From assembly GCA_947494205.1 (NCBI GenBank), contig CANLUH010000019.1:1-64000 (forward strand): 64,000 nt of DNA, read 5' to 3'. Below the pieces are notes generated by a model that worked only from the letters and a program-made list of their open reading frames with translations, made no database searches and had not been told where the DNA came from. The position numbers and the translations under genes were made by a program. Shown piece by piece: positions 53,359-63,101 of the stretch (its first letter is position 1; every line of letters starts with the position of its first letter). This DNA comes from an uncultured Flavobacteriaceae bacterium (GTDB taxonomy: Bacteria > Bacteroidota > Bacteroidia > Flavobacteriales > Flavobacteriaceae).

Positions 53359-53769
53359 ATGCAATTGAAAAAAAACTGCCTTAAATGCAATGCGGAAATT
53401 ATAGTCCCACTACTTGAAGAAGAACATAAATATGAGATATGGGGAGCTTTGCTTGAAGACATGCCAATGTTGGCTGTAAAGTTTGTAAAAGATTATACTT
53501 CGCTAAATGATATAGAATCAAAAGTTTTAGTTAAACATATAAATAAAACTATTGGAGCTTGATTTAATTGTAATCACAAAGGATTAAAAGAGGAGAATAT
53601 AAACTGCCCAATGTGTAAAGCCTTTAACCTAAATTGGGATTTAATAACCAGCTTTTCTGAAGCATTTTGGGTTGCATTAGAAATTAAACTAAATAGCGTT
53701 TTTCAAGATTTCGAACATGAAGATATAGTACGTTTTTGGTGTGATGGAATTAGTACCTTTTCTATATGA
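53359..53769 (+). pseudogene. Zinc-ribbon protein gene interrupted by an in-frame UGA
   Basis: From the ATG at 53359 the frame encodes MQLKKNCLKCNAEII... to HINKTIGA and then a UGA at 53560-53562 (codon 68). The same frame then continues with FNCNHKGLKEENINCPMC and ends at FWCDGISTFSI (stop 53767-53769). The continued part is clearly protein-like. It holds a CPMC pair and a C at position 71, so the UGA sits exactly where the first Cys of a CxxC pair would be expected. The simplest reading is a point mutation from TGC/TGT to TGA. Selenocysteine or readthrough is a remote alternative. The function of the family is unknown. Confidence 0.65.
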
Positions 53770-54001
53770 CTATAAACTATTGTCTAAGGCTAATATTAAA
53801 TATAGAAAATATATTTTAATGGAGATTAAGACTGGAGTAAGTGGCCAAAAAAGATTTAAAGCAAAACTGAATTTTGGTGAACAGACTGTTTTAAAACTAT
53901 TAAATAATGAAAGCATAATAAAATGTATTCCTAATAGAAAAGGAACAGAGTGGGTGAATATAGATTTAGAAAATGAGTTAATAGATATCCATTTAAAATA
54001 A
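53744..54001 (+). CDS. Small hypothetical protein overlapping the zinc-ribbon gene
   Basis: This 85-aa protein begins at ATG 53744 (a GTG lies one codon earlier) and overlaps the 3' end of the zinc-ribbon frame by 26 bases, in another frame. This suggests translational coupling. The sequence has a basic middle (VSGQKRFKAKLNFGEQ) and a beta-type end (KGTEWVNIDLENELIDIHLK). It is not recognised. It could alternatively be the frameshifted tail of the preceding gene, but that gene's end (FWCDGI) looks natural. Confidence 0.45.
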   Translation: MELVPFLYDYKLLSKANIKYRKYILMEIKTGVSGQKRFKAKLNFGEQTVLKLLNNESIIKCIPNRKGTEWVNIDLENELIDIHLK

Positions 54002-54268
54002 TTTGCTGTTTATGAATTAAGAACAGTTAACATAAATTTTATTATAAAATGAATATTCTATCACTTGTTTTATTGTAATAAAAAAGAGACTGGCTTTTTA
54101 TAATAATACGTAGGTTAAAAAATATAAGGATAAAGATTAATTAGTTTTAATTATTTAGAAAAACAAATCATAAATTTGAAAACATTAAAAAACAAATACA
54201 GCTTAGGTTTTAATTTTTGTTTACAAAAATGTATTAGCTGTAATTAATAGAATTAGAATATAAAGTTC

Positions 54269-55123
54269 GTGAGCGAAAAACAAAATACATTTATAACTGT
54301 AAAAGATTATTCAGTTTCTGGAGAAGACTTTCAATTAATTCATAGTGCTGAATTCGATTATTTAGAAACAACACCTAAACCTTCGGTTGAAGCTTTACCG
54401 GGTTATTATAAAAGTGAAGATTATATTTCGCATACAAATTCTAAACGTAATATTTTAGAGAAAGTCTATCATCAAGTTCGAGAGATTTCACTAAAGAAGA
54501 AATTAAAATTAATAGAGTCATTTCAATCAGAAAACAAAACACTTTTAGATATAGGTTGTGGAACAGGTGCTTTTTTAAAAGTAGCCAAAAATAATGATTG
54601 GTCTGTTTCTGGAGTAGAACCAGATGAAGATGCAAGAGCAATTGCAAATTCTATAACAGAAAATGCGGTGTACAATACAGAAAAGCTTTCAGAATTTAAA
54701 AACCAAAGTTTCGATGTTATTACACTTTGGCATGTTTTAGAACATTTACCAAATTTAGAAGCAGAAGTCGTACTTTTTAAAAGATTATTAAAACCAGGAG
54801 GAACTTTAATAATAGCTGTGCCTAATTATAAAAGTTATGATGCTGGATATTATAAAAACTTTTGGGCAGCTTACGATGTGCCGAGACACCTTTGGCATTT
54901 TTCGCAAACGGCAATTAAAAGACTTTTTCAAAAAGAGAGCATGAAAGTTGTAAAAACACTACCAATGATTTTTGATGCATTTTATGTGAGTCTACTTTCC
55001 GAAAAATATAAAAATAAAAAGATGAATCCATTTCGTGCTTTTTTTGTTGGATTACGCTCAAATTTAAAAGCAAAACGTACTGGAGAGTATTCTTCACTCA
55101 TTTATATTATAAAAAACAGCTAA
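54269..55123 (+). CDS. Class I SAM-dependent methyltransferase
   Basis: This 284-aa protein carries the Rossmann-type methyltransferase core: TLLDIGCGTGAFLKVAKNND (motif I), SGVEPDEDARAIA, FDVITLWHVLEHLPNLEAEV and LLKPGGTLIIAVPNYKS. An N-terminal 80 residues and a C-terminal basic tail surround it. The WHVLEHL and the N-terminal segment suggest a small-molecule or O-methyltransferase of the UbiG-like group; the substrate is unknown. The start is GTG at 54269. Confidence 0.9.
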   Translation: MSEKQNTFITVKDYSVSGEDFQLIHSAEFDYLETTPKPSVEALPGYYKSEDYISHTNSKRNILEKVYHQVREISLKKKLKLIESFQSENKTLLDIGCGTGAFLKVAKNNDWSVSGVEPDEDARAIANSITENAVYNTEKLSEFKNQSFDVITLWHVLEHLPNLEAEVVLFKRLLKPGGTLIIAVPNYKSYDAGYYKNFWAAYDVPRHLWHFSQTAIKRLFQKESMKVVKTLPMIFDAFYVSLLSEKYKNKKMNPFRAFFVGLRSNLKAKRTGEYSSLIYIIKNS

Positions 55124-55353
55124 AAACTATTTAAAAGCCATTCTTTTTTTAGATTTTTATTTTAACATCAATATATGTTGCCTTTTTTTAAAAACGGCTT
55201 AGAACGCTTTATTTGAGCTTGTTTTTTATAAATTATTCTTATTAAGCATTTAAATAAGTATAATAAAATCTTATAGTTGTTATTTCGATGTATTTTCATG
55301 CGTAATAATAATCTTAACTTTTATATTTTTGCGCCACACTAAAAATCATAAAA

Positions 55354-55866
55354 ATGAAGAATTTAATTTTAGCAGCTTTTGCACTTTTAATATTAGCATC
55401 ATGTCAACAACAAAAAATAGGATATGTTGATAGTGGAGAAGTAATAAATGAATATCAAGAGAAAAAAGATATTGAAGAAAAATTTAAAGGGAAAGACGAA
55501 GCCTTTAAAAAGAGAGCAGATAGTATTGGAAAAGCTTTTCAATTTGAAGTTCAAAAATACAATGCTGAAAAACCAAGAATGAATAAATCTGCTGTTCAAG
55601 CAAAAGAACAAGAGTTAGGGCAGAAGCAACAAATTTTACAACAGCAAATGCAGTTTGAGCAACAACAATTGCAACAACAGTTTACTGCAGAAATAGATTC
55701 AGTAATTATTAAGGTAAAAGATTACGTAAAAGGTTACGGTAAAACTAATGGCTATAAATATATTTTAGGAACAAGCGAATCTTTACCAAGTGTACTTTAT
55801 GGATCAGAAGAAGATGATTTAACAAAAACAATTCTGGAAGCTATAAATGCAGAGTACAAAAAATAA
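55354..55866 (+). CDS. OmpH/Skp-like periplasmic chaperone, probable lipoprotein
   Basis: This 170-aa protein starts with a lipoprotein-type signal (LLILASCQQQ). The OmpH/Skp pattern follows: IGYVDSGEVINEYQEKKDIE, then a long Gln-rich helical hairpin (QKQQILQQQMQFEQQQLQQQ) and KGYGKTNGYKYILGTSES. Skp-type proteins bind unfolded outer-membrane proteins in the periplasm. The lipid anchor would tether this one to a membrane, a variation seen in Bacteroidota. A strong terminator follows. Confidence 0.88.
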   Translation: MKNLILAAFALLILASCQQQKIGYVDSGEVINEYQEKKDIEEKFKGKDEAFKKRADSIGKAFQFEVQKYNAEKPRMNKSAVQAKEQELGQKQQILQQQMQFEQQQLQQQFTAEIDSVIIKVKDYVKGYGKTNGYKYILGTSESLPSVLYGSEEDDLTKTILEAINAEYKK

Positions 55867-55898
55867 ACATCCCGTTTATTTTTAAACTATACCATAAA

Positions 55899-55930
55899 AA
55901 AAGCCCTCTACTTATTAAGTAGAGGGCTTT
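55899..55930 (+). terminator. Terminator after the OmpH-like gene
   Basis: AAAGCCCTCTACTT pairs with AAGTAGAGGGCTTT around ATT, a 14-bp stem 33 bases after the stop codon. The trailing T-run is short, but A's upstream also allow minus-strand termination. Confidence 0.85.
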
Positions 55931-56677
55931 GTAATTTAATCTGTAGTTTAATAAGTTTAGTTTAATTTTCCCAATATTAATTTTATTAAGCTTGATAAAT
56001 CACATTTGCTATTGTAGTTCTAATAGCAAATTTGTCTCCTTTTCATATTTAATCTTGTCTCTAGAAGGGGCTCCTAATAAACGTTTTTGTTTATTTTGTT
56101 TTACTTTCTTCAAAATCATTATAAATAACATTGCAATCATTATATCTATAAATTTTGTAATAGAATACAAACTTATAATTGTATAAATATGCTTCTATTT
56201 TGTTCTTTTCATAACGTATAATTTGCAAGCAAAGCTTTAATAATCGCCTTGCTGCAAATTATAACCAACCAATCTAACTAATATCTTTAATTAGTAGGCT
56301 TTTTAAAGATAATTTGCTGGCAAAGATTTAATGTTTAATAACTACTTTGCCGCAAATTATAACTAACCAACTAATCTAACTTTCATTTTTATGCGATTTA
56401 ATTAGGATAATTTACAGGCAAAGTGTGTATTTATATGTTACTTTGCCGTAAATTATAACCAACCAACTAAATCTAAAAATCTTTTATAATTTTGTCTTTA
56501 TTTATACTTTAGAAAGACTCTATAGTTAAATAGACAAACAAGATTTTAATATTTTAACAATTACACATCTAAAAATGTAATTGCTTTGATTATTAAACAG
56601 CTTAGAAAAGAAATACCCTAATTTTATTTTTTTTTATTTAGATTTGATGCAGTAAAAAGACCTTTAAGTACCCCTAC
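55931..56677. other. Intergenic region without genes, upstream of the ECF sigma gene
   Basis: No credible coding frame. The main content is the tandem hairpin array at 56218-56476, described separately. The last 200 bases are AT-rich leader for the sigma factor. Confidence 0.6.
56218..56476. repeat. Three tandem structured hairpin repeats with conserved tail
   Basis: Hairpins lie at 56218-56262, 56309-56360 and 56407-56456. Each has a left arm ATAATTT(G/A)C.GGCAAAG and a right arm CTTTGCCG(C/T)AAATTAT. Each left arm has one extra base at the same position (a bulge). Copy 3 changes TTTGC to TTTAC and GCAAA to GTAAA together, so pairing is kept. Each is followed by the tail AACCAACCAA-CTAA-TCTAA. 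The array may be a structured RNA or a repeat family. Confidence 0.8.
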
Positions 56678-57184
56678 ATGGATAAAAAATCTGTTTGCGA
56701 AAAGAAAAATTATGAAATAATTTTCAAGAATTATTCAGAATCTATGCGCAATTATATGTATTATAAATGTGGTGATTTGCAGCAGGCAGAAGATTTAGTT
56801 CAAGATGCTTTTATTAAGTTATGGAATAATTGCGAAAAAGTAATCTTCGAAAAAGCTAAATCCTATTTATTTACATTAGCCAATAATGCTTTTTTAAATG
56901 AAATAGCCCATAAAAAAGTAGTTTTAAATCATCAAAAATTAAATTTAAGAGTTAGTACAAATGAAACCCCAGAGTTTTTATTAGAAGAAAAAGAGTTTAT
57001 GGCTAAACTAATGGGTGCAATAGATGGTTTACCACCAAAACAAAGAGAAGTCTTTTTGTTAAGTAGAATAGATAAAAAGAAATATGCTGAAATTGCAGAG
57101 ATAGTTGGTATATCTGTAAAGGCTGTAGAAAAAAGAATGAGTCAAGCATTAGTAATACTAAGAGAAAAAATAGGCAATATTTAA
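56678..57184 (+). CDS. ECF (extracytoplasmic function) RNA polymerase sigma factor
   Basis: This 168-aa protein has sigma region 2 (YYKCGDLQQAEDLVQDAFIK) and region 4 (LPPKQREVFLLSRIDKKKYA, then VGISVKAVEKRMSQALVILR). The FecR-type anti-sigma gene follows 71 bases later and a TonB receptor with an STN domain comes next. This is therefore the cytoplasmic end of a trans-envelope signalling cascade. It should direct transcription of genes in the cluster, possibly from the TGCAACC promoters listed below. Confidence 0.95.
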   Translation: MDKKSVCEKKNYEIIFKNYSESMRNYMYYKCGDLQQAEDLVQDAFIKLWNNCEKVIFEKAKSYLFTLANNAFLNEIAHKKVVLNHQKLNLRVSTNETPEFLLEEKEFMAKLMGAIDGLPPKQREVFLLSRIDKKKYAEIAEIVGISVKAVEKRMSQALVILREKIGNI

Positions 57185-57255
57185 ATAAGCATATAAAATA
57201 AGTAGGGTAAAACTTAAATAAAATGTTTTATAGATAAAAAGTAAAGAATATTAAG

Positions 57256-58167
57256 ATGAGAAAAGAATCATTTGATGAAACTTTTTTAGCTAGATGGATC
57301 GCTGGAGAATTAACTCCAGAGGAAACACAAGCATTTAAAGAATCGAAATATTATCTAGAATATAATAAGATTAATGAGGGGGTTAAATTACTAGAAACAC
57401 CAGCATATAATCATGATGCTAAATTAGCAGACATATACAAGGTTTTAGATAATAAAAAGGAGACAACTAAAGTAAGACGATTAATACCTAGTTGGGCATA
57501 TACTGCTGCAGCTGTGTTGGTTATAGCTTTAGGAGTGTTGTTTTTTAACAACAACAATGGATACGAAACTAATTTTGGAGAACAGCAGGTGGTAACACTA
57601 CCAGACAACTCTAAAGTACACTTAAATGCCAATTCAGTATTAGATTTTAATGAAGAAAATTGGGCAAACAATAGAACATTAGATTTTAATGGAGAAGGCT
57701 TTTTTGATGTAGAAAAAGGAACAACATTTACTGTAGCATCTACACAAGGAACAGTGCAAGTTTTAGGTACTGAATTTAACGTTATTTCTAGAGATAATTA
57801 TTTTGAAGTAAAATGTCATGAAGGAAAAGTAAAAGTATCTCTTTTAGATGGAGGTAATACTGCTATTTTAACTGTAGGTGATGCCGTTAGAGTGGTTAAT
57901 AATACTATTGAAAAATGGAGTTTTAAAGAAGATAAACCAACATGGTTACAAGGAGAAAGTTCTTTTAAAGATACACCTTTAATTGAAGTTATAAAGTCTC
58001 TAGAAAATCAATACGAACTTGATATTAATACATCTTCGGCAGATTTAAACAAGCGTTTTACAGGAAGCTTTACACACAATGATGTTAAAATAGCTTTACA
58101 AACGGTGTTTGGACCAATGCATATTACTTATTCTGTAGACAATGATAATACAGTAACATTAAAATAA
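57256..58167 (+). CDS. FecR-family anti-sigma factor
   Basis: This 303-aa inner-membrane protein has a cytoplasmic N-terminal part (FLARWIAGELTPEETQAF), one transmembrane helix (YTAAAVLVIALGVLFF, near 80-97) and a periplasmic FecR domain (VVTLPDNSKVHLNANSVLDF...GEGFFDVEKG). A C-terminal DUF4974/STN-like region (FKDTPLIEVIKSLENQYELD) completes it. It holds the sigma factor until the outer-membrane receptor signals. The order sigma, FecR, receptor is typical. Confidence 0.95.
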   Translation: MRKESFDETFLARWIAGELTPEETQAFKESKYYLEYNKINEGVKLLETPAYNHDAKLADIYKVLDNKKETTKVRRLIPSWAYTAAAVLVIALGVLFFNNNNGYETNFGEQQVVTLPDNSKVHLNANSVLDFNEENWANNRTLDFNGEGFFDVEKGTTFTVASTQGTVQVLGTEFNVISRDNYFEVKCHEGKVKVSLLDGGNTAILTVGDAVRVVNNTIEKWSFKEDKPTWLQGESSFKDTPLIEVIKSLENQYELDINTSSADLNKRFTGSFTHNDVKIALQTVFGPMHITYSVDNDNTVTLK

Positions 58168-58225
58168 GAAAACTAGAGTTTTTTTTGTTAATTTGCTATT
58201 TTTATAAATAGGTTTTAACAAATAC

Positions 58226-60580
58226 ATGAAGCTTAAGCTTACTACATTAGTATTTTTATTTACATATTCTGTAATGGTGTCTCAAACAAAGGTATCATTT
58301 ACCTACAAGAGTGTCCCTGTAAATGAAGTTATTACAGATTTAGAAAAAAAGTTTAATATAAAACTGTCTTTCGATTCTAATATAGTTGGAAATCAGATAG
58401 TTAATTACGAAAACAAAGCCTCTACATTAGAAGAGGTTTTAATGGTTATAGAATCTCAGACGAACTTACAATTTCAAAAAGTATCCGATAGATACTACAC
58501 TATAACCAATCAACAAGGCTATAATTTTCAGAAACCTCAAGGGCTAGACGAAGTTTTTATTACAGAGTATATAACTACAGGTATTAAAAAAAGAAAAGAC
58601 GGTTCTATTGTAATAACGCCTAAAAGCTTGGGGATATTACCAGGTTTAACAGAACCAGATGTCCTACAAAGTTTACAATTATTACCAGGTATAAAGAGCC
58701 CAAACGAAACAGCTACAGAACTTTATGTAAGAGGAGGGACTCCAGATCAAAATTTAGTGCTCTGGGATGATATTAAAATTTATAATTCAGGACACTTTTT
58801 TGGTTCTATTTCTGCATTTAACCCTTACATAATAAAAGATGTTAAGCTGTATACAAGTGGTACAAATGCCAAATACGGAAATAGAGTATCTAGTGTAATA
58901 GATATTAGTTCTCAAAGCGATATTCCTAGCGAAACAAAAGGTGCTTTTGGTTTTAACATGACGCATGCAGATTTTTATGTAAAAACACCAATTAGCGAAA
59001 AGCTAGGTTTAATGGTTTCTACGAGACGTTCTTACACAGACTTAATAAACACCTTTACATTTCAGAATTTATCGGAGAGAGTGTTCCAAAACACCAAAAT
59101 ATCTGAAGGAAATACCTTTTTCGATAGTGACCCCATTAAAATAACAAAAGAATTCTTCCGCTTTTCGGATGTAACAGCTAAGCTAGTTTATGAACCAACC
59201 GAAAAGGACAAAATTGTATTTAGTAGTTTATTTACTAGAAATAAATTAGATTATAATTTTTTAAATGAAGCTTTTAATGACACCTCTAAAGATGAATTAG
59301 ATGTTGAAAACCAGGGTATAAGTATGAAATGGAATCATAGCTATAACCCTAACTTTTCTCAAGCTTTAAAGACCTATAAATCATATCATAATTTAGAATA
59401 CGAAGGCTCTAATTCATTTTCTGAAGGCTTTAGTGATCTTTATGTTAAGAATAATGATATAGATGATTATGGTGTGTCTCTACACAACATATGGAGATTG
59501 AACGATAGAAAAACATTAAACTTTGGTTACGATTTTTCATATAATAAAGTGTCTTATGCGTTTCAGTATAACACAGATGCTTTCGATTTGGGAGACTTAG
59601 AAGACCGTTTTAATTTCTCAGACACTTCTATAAATAATATTCATGCAGCCTATTTAGAGTATAATTACAGAAAAGATGATAAATGGGTATTTAATATTGG
59701 TTTAAGAGCCAATCAAGTCTCATTATTAGACGAATTTTATGTAGAACCAAGATTTAATTTTGAAGCTAAAATAAGTCCAACAATAAAAGCCAAGTTTTCT
59801 GCAGAACAATTACATCAAACTGTAGTACAAATAGAAGAATTAGTAGTGAGTAACTTTGGTTTAGAATCGGAATTATGGATTCTAGCAGAAGATAATATTT
59901 CGCCATTACTTACAAGTGAACAAGTTTCGCTAGGATTAAACTACGATAAAAACGATTGGAATTTAGATATAGATTTCTATACAAAGAAAATAAAAGGGTT
60001 AACCTCTTTTTCTAGAGGATTTACTACACTAGATTTTTCTACAGGGGAAAGCAATATTAAAGGTGTAGATATACTATTAAAGAAAACAATTAATAATTAT
60101 AGAACATGGCTTGGTTACTCGTTTGTAAAAAACGATTTTAAGTTTAAAAACTTAAATAATAACGAAGACTTTCCTGCTAATTTTCATATTACAAATCAAA
60201 TTAATTGGTCGCATTCGTACACGTGGAACAATTTAAGTTTTTCTCTAGGTTGGAATTACAGAACAGGCGCGCCATATACAAAAGGACTAGGCTTAGATGA
60301 TGCGGATAGCGTTACTATAGTTTATGATAAAATTAATAACGAACGTTTATCTAATTACCATAGATTAGACTTTTCTTCAACTTATAAATTTAATTTCTCT
60401 CCAAAAGAAAAATTGAAAGGAAAAATAGGGCTTTCAATATTCAACCTTTATAACAGAAAAAACACATTAAGCAGAACTTACGAAGTAGGTTTTAATAGTG
60501 ATGGAAATAATGTGTTAAGAGAATTAGAGAAGACCTCTTTAGGTATAACGCCTAACCTAATTTTTAGAGTAGAGTTTTAA
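58226..60580 (+). CDS. TonB-dependent receptor with N-terminal STN signalling domain
   Basis: This 784-aa outer-membrane protein has a signal peptide (MKLKLTTLVFLFTYSVMVSQ). An STN domain (about 20-95: VNEVITDLEKKFNIKLSFDS) would contact FecR in the periplasm. The plug follows (QSLQLLPGIKSPNETATELY, VRGGTPDQNLVLWDDIKIYN), then a long beta-barrel ending LGITPNLIFRVEF. It lacks a carboxypeptidase-like regulatory domain, unlike the next gene. Transport substrate is unknown. The STN domain makes it the likely sensor for the sigma/FecR pair. Confidence 0.93.
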   Translation: MKLKLTTLVFLFTYSVMVSQTKVSFTYKSVPVNEVITDLEKKFNIKLSFDSNIVGNQIVNYENKASTLEEVLMVIESQTNLQFQKVSDRYYTITNQQGYNFQKPQGLDEVFITEYITTGIKKRKDGSIVITPKSLGILPGLTEPDVLQSLQLLPGIKSPNETATELYVRGGTPDQNLVLWDDIKIYNSGHFFGSISAFNPYIIKDVKLYTSGTNAKYGNRVSSVIDISSQSDIPSETKGAFGFNMTHADFYVKTPISEKLGLMVSTRRSYTDLINTFTFQNLSERVFQNTKISEGNTFFDSDPIKITKEFFRFSDVTAKLVYEPTEKDKIVFSSLFTRNKLDYNFLNEAFNDTSKDELDVENQGISMKWNHSYNPNFSQALKTYKSYHNLEYEGSNSFSEGFSDLYVKNNDIDDYGVSLHNIWRLNDRKTLNFGYDFSYNKVSYAFQYNTDAFDLGDLEDRFNFSDTSINNIHAAYLEYNYRKDDKWVFNIGLRANQVSLLDEFYVEPRFNFEAKISPTIKAKFSAEQLHQTVVQIEELVVSNFGLESELWILAEDNISPLLTSEQVSLGLNYDKNDWNLDIDFYTKKIKGLTSFSRGFTTLDFSTGESNIKGVDILLKKTINNYRTWLGYSFVKNDFKFKNLNNNEDFPANFHITNQINWSHSYTWNNLSFSLGWNYRTGAPYTKGLGLDDADSVTIVYDKINNERLSNYHRLDFSSTYKFNFSPKEKLKGKIGLSIFNLYNRKNTLSRTYEVGFNSDGNNVLRELEKTSLGITPNLIFRVEF

Positions 60581-60649
60581 AAAACGATTACAATAACTCT
60601 AGTAATTATCTACTCAAACTACCTTTTTTAATACAAATATTTTTTTTCA

Positions 60650-60677
60650 TGCAACCTTTTAATTGATGGTTTGTCTA
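60650..60677 (+). promoter_or_regulatory. ECF-sigma-type promoter before the second TonB receptor
   Basis: TGCAACC (60650-60656) and GTCTA (60673-60677) are separated by 16 bases. This fits ECF promoters of Bacteroidota with a conserved CAAC in the -35 and GTC in the -10. It lies 38 bases before the second receptor's start. Recognition by the sigma factor encoded at 56678 is inferred. Confidence 0.6.
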
Positions 60678-60714
60678 TAGCTGTATAACATCAATCTTAA
60701 AAGGAAAATAAAAA

Positions 60715-63090
60715 ATGAAGAACATTGTATTAAGTCTATTCGTTTTATTTACTACTGTGCTCTATGCACAAGAAAAATTTACCATAAAAGGAACCATAAA
60801 AGATGTAAAAAATGGAGAAACTTTATTGGGAACAAGTGTGTATTTAAAAGGGACTAGTAATGGGGCAACTACAAACGAATATGGGTTTTACTCATTAACT
60901 GCACCCAAAGGGAATTATACTCTAGTTATCTCTTATATGGGGTATACTGAAACAACTAAAGAAATAACGCTAAACGCAAACCAAACCTTAAACTTTGAAA
61001 TAGAAGAAATATCCACAGCTTTAGATGAAGTTGTTATTGTTGCGGAAGAATCTGAAAGAATTAGTATTAGGAAGCCACAAATGGGAGTTTCTAAATTAAA
61101 TGCCTCAACAATAAAACAAATGCCTGCAGTTTTAGGAGAAGTAGACGTGATCAAGTCTATTCAAATGCTGCCCGGAGTTACCAATAATGGAGAAGGATCT
61201 GCAGGCTTTAATGTTAGAGGGGGAGCAGCAGATCAAAACCTAGTGTTATTAGACGAAGCAATTATTTATAATACCTCTCACTTTTTTGGGTTTTTCTCAG
61301 TATTTAATGCAGACGCTATAAAAGGGATTAAATTATACAAGGGCGATATACCAGCCAAATTTGGAGGAAGAGTATCGTCTGTACTAGATGTGCGCCAAAA
61401 AGACGGAAATAACAAAGCTTTGGGAGTTACAGGAGGTCTTGGTCTTATTTCTAGTAGATTGGCCTTAGAAGCGCCAATAGCTAAAGGTAAAGGCTCGTTT
61501 TTAGTCGCCGGAAGATCATCTTATGCGCATCTGTTTATGAAAGCATCAGAAGAATTAAAAAACGATAAAATTTCTTTTTACGATTTAAATCTAAAAACGA
61601 ATTACGAAATTAATAAAAATAACAAGGTATACCTCTCTGGATATTTTGGTAGAGATGTTTTTAATATTTCAAAACTAATTAAAAATAATTACGGTAATGC
61701 TTCTGGAAATTTAAGATGGAATCATATTTTTAACGATAAGCTGTTTTCTAATTTATCGTTAATATACAGTAAGTACGATTACCAAGTGGTACTAGATTTT
61801 GTTCAGTTAGATTGGATTGCAGATATTAAAAACTATAATCTAAAATATGATTTAAAATATTATGCAAACGACAAGTTAAAATTGGACTTTGGGTTTAGTG
61901 GTATATCTTATAAATTAAACCCAGGAGAAGTAAAACCAACAAGCCCAAGTTCGCCAATTAATTACCTGAAATTAGAACAAAAAAGAGCCTTCGAAAGCGG
62001 TTTATATGTAAGTGCAGAACATAAGCTTACAGAAAAACTAACAGCACAATATGGGTTACGATATAGTAATTTTAAAAGGCTAGGTGGGCAAAACATAACA
62101 AATTATAATAATAATCAACCCGTAGTATATAATAGCGAGTTAGGTATTTACGAAGAGGGAGAAGCATCTAGCAATACTTTTTTTAAGAAAAGTGAAAGTA
62201 TAAAAAACTTTAGTAATCTTGAACCAAGATTTGGTTTAGCCTACCAATTAAACACGTCTACTTCTTTAAAAACAAGCTATACAAGATCGGCTCAATATTT
62301 ACATTTATTATCTAATACTTCTTCTGTGACCCCATTAGATGTCTGGACGCCAAGTGGAAAGTATATAAAACCACAATTATCGAATCAATACGCTCTAGGC
62401 TATTACAAAAACTTTAAAAACAACAAGTATACGCTAGAGTTAGAAACGTATTATAAAACTACAAATAACAGAATAGATTATATAGACGGTTCCAGCTTAA
62501 TAGGAACAAATACAATAGAAACGGAGATTTTAAATGGAGAAGCTAGAGCGTACGGATTAGAAGTTTTATTAAGAAAAAATAAAGGAAAATTTACAGGTTG
62601 GTTTGCTTATACATTATCTAAATCTGAACAAAGAACACTAGGAGGAAACGCTGGAGGACCGGGAATTAATAATGGAAATTGGTATAATACACCTTACGAT
62701 AGAACACATGATATTTCTTTAACAGGAATATATAAATGGAACGAAAAATGGAATTTTAGTGCAAATTTAGTATATCAAACTGGGCGACCAGTAACCTATC
62801 CTAACGGACAATACGAATATGAAGGTTTATCTATAGCTAGTTTCTCAGGAAGAAATGAAGATCGTTTACCAGCATACCATAGGCTAGATCTCTCTGCAAC
62901 ATATAAACCTAACAGAAGGCCAGATAAACGATGGAAAGGCGAGTGGGTTTTTGGAATATACAATGTTTATAATCGTAGAAATGCAGCCTCAATTTCCTTT
63001 CGTCAAAATGAAGATACAGGAGTAAATGAAGCCAATAGAACGGCAATATTTGGATTAATCCCTTCAGTAACCTACAATTTTAAATTTTAA
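60715..63090 (+). CDS. TonB-dependent receptor with carboxypeptidase-regulatory-like domain
   Basis: This 791-aa outer-membrane protein has a signal peptide (ending LYAQ). A carboxypeptidase-D regulatory-like domain follows (about 22-105: FTIKGTIKDVKNGETLLGTS, YTLVISYMGYTETTKEI). The plug comes next (IQMLPGVTNNGEGSAGFNVR, GGAADQNLVLLDEAIIYN) and then a TonB-type barrel ending FGLIPSVTYNFKF. It is the probable uptake partner of the DUF4249 lipoprotein starting 11 bases after its stop. Substrate is unknown. An ECF-type promoter precedes it, so it can be induced separately from the upstream receptor. Confidence 0.94.
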   Translation: MKNIVLSLFVLFTTVLYAQEKFTIKGTIKDVKNGETLLGTSVYLKGTSNGATTNEYGFYSLTAPKGNYTLVISYMGYTETTKEITLNANQTLNFEIEEISTALDEVVIVAEESERISIRKPQMGVSKLNASTIKQMPAVLGEVDVIKSIQMLPGVTNNGEGSAGFNVRGGAADQNLVLLDEAIIYNTSHFFGFFSVFNADAIKGIKLYKGDIPAKFGGRVSSVLDVRQKDGNNKALGVTGGLGLISSRLALEAPIAKGKGSFLVAGRSSYAHLFMKASEELKNDKISFYDLNLKTNYEINKNNKVYLSGYFGRDVFNISKLIKNNYGNASGNLRWNHIFNDKLFSNLSLIYSKYDYQVVLDFVQLDWIADIKNYNLKYDLKYYANDKLKLDFGFSGISYKLNPGEVKPTSPSSPINYLKLEQKRAFESGLYVSAEHKLTEKLTAQYGLRYSNFKRLGGQNITNYNNNQPVVYNSELGIYEEGEASSNTFFKKSESIKNFSNLEPRFGLAYQLNTSTSLKTSYTRSAQYLHLLSNTSSVTPLDVWTPSGKYIKPQLSNQYALGYYKNFKNNKYTLELETYYKTTNNRIDYIDGSSLIGTNTIETEILNGEARAYGLEVLLRKNKGKFTGWFAYTLSKSEQRTLGGNAGGPGINNGNWYNTPYDRTHDISLTGIYKWNEKWNFSANLVYQTGRPVTYPNGQYEYEGLSIASFSGRNEDRLPAYHRLDLSATYKPNRRPDKRWKGEWVFGIYNVYNRRNAASISFRQNEDTGVNEANRTAIFGLIPSVTYNFKF

Positions 63091-63101
63091 GACATAGTAT
63101 C

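Noticed and set aside
55992-56186. A 64-aa plus-strand frame in the region before the hairpin array
   Set aside because: The translation is Phe/Ile-rich AT-driven sequence with no recognisable pattern or promoter.
56218-56476. CRISPR-like array
   Set aside because: Only three copies with unequal periods (91 and 98 bases), hairpin arms instead of repeat/spacer structure, and no cas genes.
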